A stretch of 8,051 nucleotides of DNA from contig CAYNYJ010000106.1 of assembly GCA_964401355.1 (NCBI GenBank), positions 1 through 8,051 of the forward strand, given 5' to 3'. Both the position numbers and the translations under genes were made by a program. Source of the stretch: SZUA-152 sp964401355 (GTDB taxonomy: Bacteria > Pseudomonadota > Gammaproteobacteria > SZUA-152). Below, piece by piece: positions 5,641-8,051 of this stretch (within the stretch, counting starts at the first letter, position 1; each line of letters starts with the position of its first letter). The notes beneath the pieces are model-generated. The model was not told the origin of the DNA, searched no databases, and worked only from the letters and a program-made list of their open reading frames with translations.

Positions 5641-7362
5641 ATGAACGACAACGACACTTCAGAGACACCCTCTGTGACGATAAGCAATTTTATTCGTCAC
5701 ATCATTGATGACGATATTGCCGTGAATAAAAATCAAGGCAAGGTGGTAACCCGTTTTCCACCGGAGCCCAATGGCTATTTACACATTGGTCATGCGAAAT
5801 CGATCTGCCTGAATTTCGGCATTGCGGCCGATTACAACGGCAGCTGCAATTTGCGTTTTGACGATACCAACCCGCACAAGGAAAACGTCGAATTTGTGGA
5901 GTCCATTCAAAAAGATGTGAAGTGGTTGGGTTTCGATTGGGGCCAACAACATTTTTTCGCCTCGGATTATTTTGAGCAACTGCACGACTATGCCGTGCAG
6001 TTGATTCAAAAAGGTAAAGCCTATGTCTGTGACTTGAATGCGGAAGAGATGCGCGAATATCGTGGCACACTTACCGAGCCGGGCAAAGACAGTCCGTATC
6101 GGAATCGTTCCGTCGAAGAAAATATCGAACTGTTTGCCAAGATGCGCGCAGGCGAGTTTGAAGATGGCAGCAAAGTATTGCGCGCCAAGATCGATATGGC
6201 ATCGCCTAACATTAATTTGCGTGACCCAACGATTTACCGCATTCGCCACGGTGTCGTGCATCATCAAACGGGTGAGTCATGGTGTATTTACCCCATGTAT
6301 GATTACACGCACTGCCTGTCGGATTCCATCGAAGGCATTACCCACTCGCTGTGTACCCTGGAGTTTGCCGATCACCGGCCGTTGTACGACTGGTTTCTGG
6401 ATACCTTGGAAACCGCGAGCCATCCGCAGCAGATTGAGTTTTCACGCTTGTCGCTGCAATACACCATTACCAGTAAACGAAAATTGACCTCGCTGGTGTA
6501 CGATGGCCACGTGCAAGGCTGGGATGACCCGCGTATGCCGACCATCGCGGGTATGCGCCGACGTGGTTATCCGGCGGCGGCCATTCGTGATTTTTGCAGC
6601 CGTATTGGCGTCACCAAATCCGATAACACGGTGGAAATGGGCGTATTGGAAAACTGCGTGCGCGAAGACCTCAACACCAACGCACCGCGTCGCATGGCGG
6701 TACTTAATCCGTTAAAAGTGATTATCGAAAACTATCCCGAAGGACAGGTGGAAAATCTGGTGGTGCCCAATCATCCGCAGAATGAATCTATGGGCAGCCG
6801 TGAAATTCCCATGTCGCGGGAGATTGTCATCGATCAGAATGATTTCCTCGAAGTGGCACCCAATAAAAAATTCAAACGTCTGGTGCACGGCGGTGAAGTG
6901 CGCCTGCGCAACGGTTACGTGATCCGTTGCGACGAGATGATCAAGAATGAGCAGGGTGAGGTGATTGAACTACGTTGCAGTTACGACCGCGCCACCCTGG
7001 GGGCGAACCCTGAAGGTCGCAAGGTCAAAGGGGTGATCCACTGGGTGTCGGCGGCCCACGGCATCAAGGCCGAGGTACGCCTGTACGACCGTCTGTTTAA
7101 CCATCCAACACCGGATGCGGCCAAAGATGGTCAGGATTACACCGCACATCTCAACCCGGATTCCCTGCTTACATTAACCCATTGCATATTGGAACCGGCC
7201 CTGGGTGAGACCGCTGAGGGTGAACATTTCCAGTTCGAGCGCGAAGGATACTTCTGCAAAGATCAAATGGTTACTACCGATAGTTCACCTATTTTCAACA
7301 GAACGGTCACACTGCGAGACTCCTGGGCAAAAATAGAGCAACAAGCGGCCAAATCGGCTTGA
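5641..7362 (+). CDS. glnS: Glutaminyl-tRNA synthetase (GlnRS)
   Basis: GlnRS attaches glutamine directly to tRNA-Gln, so this organism need not make Gln-tRNA through Glu-tRNA amidation. The 573-residue protein (E. coli about 554) begins with a short non-conserved stretch, then SNFIRHIIDDDIA as in E. coli. TRFPPEPNGYLHIGHAKSI carries the HIGH signature at 48-51. DDTNPHKE and the REYRGTL segment follow. The KMSKS-type signature is ITSKRKL, with TSKRK at 277-281. The C-terminal anticodon-binding beta-barrels include VKGVIHWVSAAHGI and end in NRTVTLRDSWAKIEQ. Family-wide identity is high. AGGA at 5624-5627 lies 13 bases before the ATG, a rather long spacing. Only 59 bp separate it from gltX with no terminator, so the two are probably one transcript. 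The stop codon is embedded in the -35 box of the tRNA promoter. Confidence 0.97.
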   Translation: MNDNDTSETPSVTISNFIRHIIDDDIAVNKNQGKVVTRFPPEPNGYLHIGHAKSICLNFGIAADYNGSCNLRFDDTNPHKENVEFVESIQKDVKWLGFDWGQQHFFASDYFEQLHDYAVQLIQKGKAYVCDLNAEEMREYRGTLTEPGKDSPYRNRSVEENIELFAKMRAGEFEDGSKVLRAKIDMASPNINLRDPTIYRIRHGVVHHQTGESWCIYPMYDYTHCLSDSIEGITHSLCTLEFADHRPLYDWFLDTLETASHPQQIEFSRLSLQYTITSKRKLTSLVYDGHVQGWDDPRMPTIAGMRRRGYPAAAIRDFCSRIGVTKSDNTVEMGVLENCVREDLNTNAPRRMAVLNPLKVIIENYPEGQVENLVVPNHPQNESMGSREIPMSREIVIDQNDFLEVAPNKKFKRLVHGGEVRLRNGYVIRCDEMIKNEQGEVIELRCSYDRATLGANPEGRKVKGVIHWVSAAHGIKAEVRLYDRLFNHPTPDAAKDGQDYTAHLNPDSLLTLTHCILEPALGETAEGEHFQFEREGYFCKDQMVTTDSSPIFNRTVTLRDSWAKIEQQAAKSA

Positions 7363-7386
7363 CACAGTCCCGAATTTCACTAGAAT
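7359..7386 (+). promoter_or_regulatory. Near-consensus promoter for the tRNA-Ala/tRNA-Glu unit
   Basis: TTGACA (7359-7364) is a perfect -35 box that contains the glnS stop codon TGA (7360-7362). After a 16-base spacer comes TAGAAT (7381-7386). Transcription would begin near 7393, about nine bases before the mature tRNA-Ala. The stretch between the -10 and the start is GC-rich (AGCGCTTCGC), as in stringently controlled stable-RNA promoters. The tRNAs could also be reached by read-through from glnS. Confidence 0.75.
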
Positions 7387-7401
7387 AGCGCTTCGCTTTT
7401 C

Positions 7402-7477
7402 GGGGCTATAGCTCAGCTGGGAGAGCACTTGCATGGCATGCAAGGGGTCGGCGGTTCGATCCCGCCTAGCTCCACCA
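7402..7477 (+). tRNA. tRNA-Ala, anticodon GGC
   Basis: The 76-base cloverleaf folds fully. The acceptor stem GGGGCTA pairs with TAGCTCC and includes the G3:U70 wobble pair that marks alanine tRNAs for AlaRS. The anticodon stem CTTGC/GCAAG carries loop ATGGCAT with anticodon GGC at 7435-7437, reading GCC and GCU. The T-arm is GGCGG/CCGCC with loop TTCGATC. Discriminator A and an encoded CCA end the gene. Confidence 0.97.
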
Positions 7478-7482
7478 CACTG

Positions 7483-7518
7483 CTCAAAAGCGTAAGTGCT
7501 TTTAAAGCGCTTTTTGAG
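7483..7518 (+). other. Hairpin in the spacer between the two tRNAs
   Basis: CTCAAAAGCG (7483-7492) pairs with CGCTTTTTGAG (7508-7518) with one bulged T. It lies in the 68-base spacer between the tRNAs. The stem is moderate and no T-run follows it, so read-through into tRNA-Glu is expected; it may be a feature recognised during RNA processing. That role is inference. Confidence 0.35.
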
Positions 7519-7545
7519 TACTTTGTTAGAGTACGACCAGTCGAT

Positions 7546-7621
7546 GTCCCCATCGTCTAGAGGCCTAGGACACTGCCCTTTCACGGCGGCGACAGGGGTT
7601 CGAATCCCCTTGGGGACGCCA
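7546..7621 (+). tRNA. tRNA-Glu, anticodon TTC
   Basis: The 76-base gene is nearly the same as E. coli tRNA-Glu. The acceptor stem GTCCCCA pairs with TGGGGAC. The anticodon loop CTTTCAC places TTC at 7580-7582, on stem CTGCC/GGCGG with one T-G pair. The T-arm is AGGGG/CCCCT with loop TTCGAAT. Discriminator G and CCA are encoded. It is a substrate of the GluRS encoded by gltX upstream. It shares a promoter and terminator with tRNA-Ala. Confidence 0.97.
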
Positions 7622-7637
7622 TATTTGGCGTTTATAA

Positions 7638-7677
7638 ACAAAGGCTTACACTTTCTGGTGTGGGCCTTTTGTTTTTT
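7638..7677 (+). terminator. Intrinsic terminator of the tRNA unit
   Basis: GGCTTACAC (7643-7651) pairs with GTGTGGGCC (7658-7666) using two T-G pairs, around the loop TTTCTG. The stem is extended by flanking AAA/TTT and is followed by TTTTGTTTTTT (7667-7677). Stem plus T-run is a standard rho-independent terminator, 16 bases after tRNA-Glu. It closes the gltX-glnS-tRNA cluster. Confidence 0.85.
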
Positions 7678-7709
7678 AGGGTAAAATTTAGGGTAAAAAT
7701 AGGGTGATA
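7677..7709. repeat. Three phased TAGGGT-type direct repeats
   Basis: TAGGGTAAAA occurs at 7677-7686 and 7689-7698, and a diverged copy TAGGGTGATA at 7700-7709, with steps of 12 and 11 bp, about one helical turn. Short phased repeats like this beside a tRNA gene resemble the arm-type sites bound by tyrosine integrases at attachment sites. No integrase gene is in the window, so the role is inference. They start at the end of the terminator's T-run. Confidence 0.5.
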
Positions 7710-7745
7710 TATCATCCGCAAAAAAATCCCATATCCCATGACAGT

Positions 7746-7777
7746 AGGCACTGGTTCAAACCCAGTATTGCCCACCA
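7746..7777 (+). pseudogene. Orphan tRNA-like 3' end (T-arm, acceptor strand, CCA)
   Basis: The stretch folds as the 3' part of a tRNA. The T-stem ACTGG (7750-7754) and CCAGT (7762-7766) enclose TTCAAAC, a proper T-loop. Then come a seven-base ATTGCCC, a discriminator A and CCA (7775-7777). It does not match either neighbouring tRNA. GGGTGAT at 7702-7708 lies exactly where a 76-base tRNA would start and could pair with ATTGCCC through wobbles. Still, no D-arm or anticodon stem can be formed between them, so this is not a working tRNA. It may be a tRNA 3' fragment left at an attachment site by an integrated element, or a decayed tRNA gene. Confidence 0.5.
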
Positions 7778-8051
7778 ATTAAATCAATAAATTATGTGAT
7801 AATTTCAAGCTTTACTCATCTTCATAAAACACCATGTAAGCATGCTATTTGAATGGTTATTACGTTGTGGCGCGGAAATTTAGTTACTAAAAACTCTAGC
7901 ATGTCGAAGGCGTTACGGGTCTTTTAGGTGTACTAACCCCGTGGAGTATTGACGAAATACGGTCTACGACGAGATACAGTCTACACTGAATTTATGTAGT
8001 CGATCCTGAAAAACAATCAAGACACTGAAAAACAAAGAAAAAGATAACACG
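7778..8051. other. Gene-free AT-rich flank with short repeats
   Basis: I see no gene of useful length. Beyond the 17-bp tandem repeat listed separately, CTACA (7981-7985) faces TGTAG (7995-7999). The 11-mer CTGAAAAACAA occurs twice, at 8006-8016 and 8025-8035. ACGGG (about 7915-7919) can pair with CCCGT further on. None of these defines a known element. Confidence 0.4.
7951..7984. repeat. 17-bp tandem repeat, two copies
   Basis: GACGAAATACGGTCTAC (7951-7967) is followed immediately by GACGAGATACAGTCTAC (7968-7984), identical at 15 of 17 positions. Both changes are A/G transitions. The end of the second copy overlaps the inverted repeat CTACA/TGTAG. Function unknown. Confidence 0.7.

Noticed and set aside
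7285..7641. Minus-strand 118-residue ORF across the tRNA region
   Set aside because: It is the antisense of two tRNAs and the glnS end; such frames are common false gene calls over tRNA genes.
7702..7777. A third complete tRNA gene of 76 bases
   Set aside because: The T-arm, acceptor ends and CCA fit, but CCCAT and GACAG at the anticodon-stem positions do not pair, no D-arm can be drawn and the D-loop GG is absent.
1..8051. CRISPR array or defence gene cluster
   Set aside because: No regularly spaced repeats of CRISPR type and no defence-type proteins were found on either strand.

Overview
The window reads as a chromosomal segment of a gammaproteobacterium with moderate GC content. Three things suggest this. 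purE and purK form a compact two-gene unit. Glutamyl- and glutaminyl-tRNA synthetases of the Escherichia coli type are both present, including a true GlnRS, which is typical of Gamma- and some Betaproteobacteria. Both tRNA genes encode their CCA ends. I cannot name the genus.

Layout. Positions 1-230 are non-coding, downstream of purK, with two small palindromes. Positions 231-1834 (minus strand) hold purE then purK, overlapping by an ATGA, with a candidate extended -10 promoter and a leader hairpin upstream of purE. Positions 1835-2238 are a gene-poor interval containing a short unrecognised ORF and, at 2104-2232, a MITE-like element with imperfect terminal inverted repeats, flanking TTAA copies and a long internal hairpin. 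Positions 2239-3579 (minus) encode a SulP-type anion permease without a STAS domain. Positions 3586-4111 are another gene-poor interval with a plus-strand promoter-like sequence, a 32-residue ORF behind a good ribosome binding site, and a minus-strand ORF resembling the start of a ribbon-helix-helix protein.

From 4175 to 7621 (plus) lies a translation cluster: gltX, glnS, tRNA-Ala(GGC) and tRNA-Glu(TTC). A near-consensus promoter overlapping the glnS stop codon appears to drive the tRNAs, and a clear intrinsic terminator follows them. GltX charges tRNA-Glu, so enzyme and substrate are encoded together.

After the terminator the sequence becomes AT-rich and gene-free to the window end. It holds three phased TAGGGT-type repeats, an orphan tRNA-like 3' end (T-arm, acceptor strand and CCA, with no anticodon arm) and a 17-bp tandem repeat. 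This may be the scar or edge of an integrated element.

Most of the window is ordinary housekeeping sequence. The best leads are the MITE-like element beside the permease gene and the tRNA-like remnant with its phased repeats. I saw no clear sign of a new multi-gene system.
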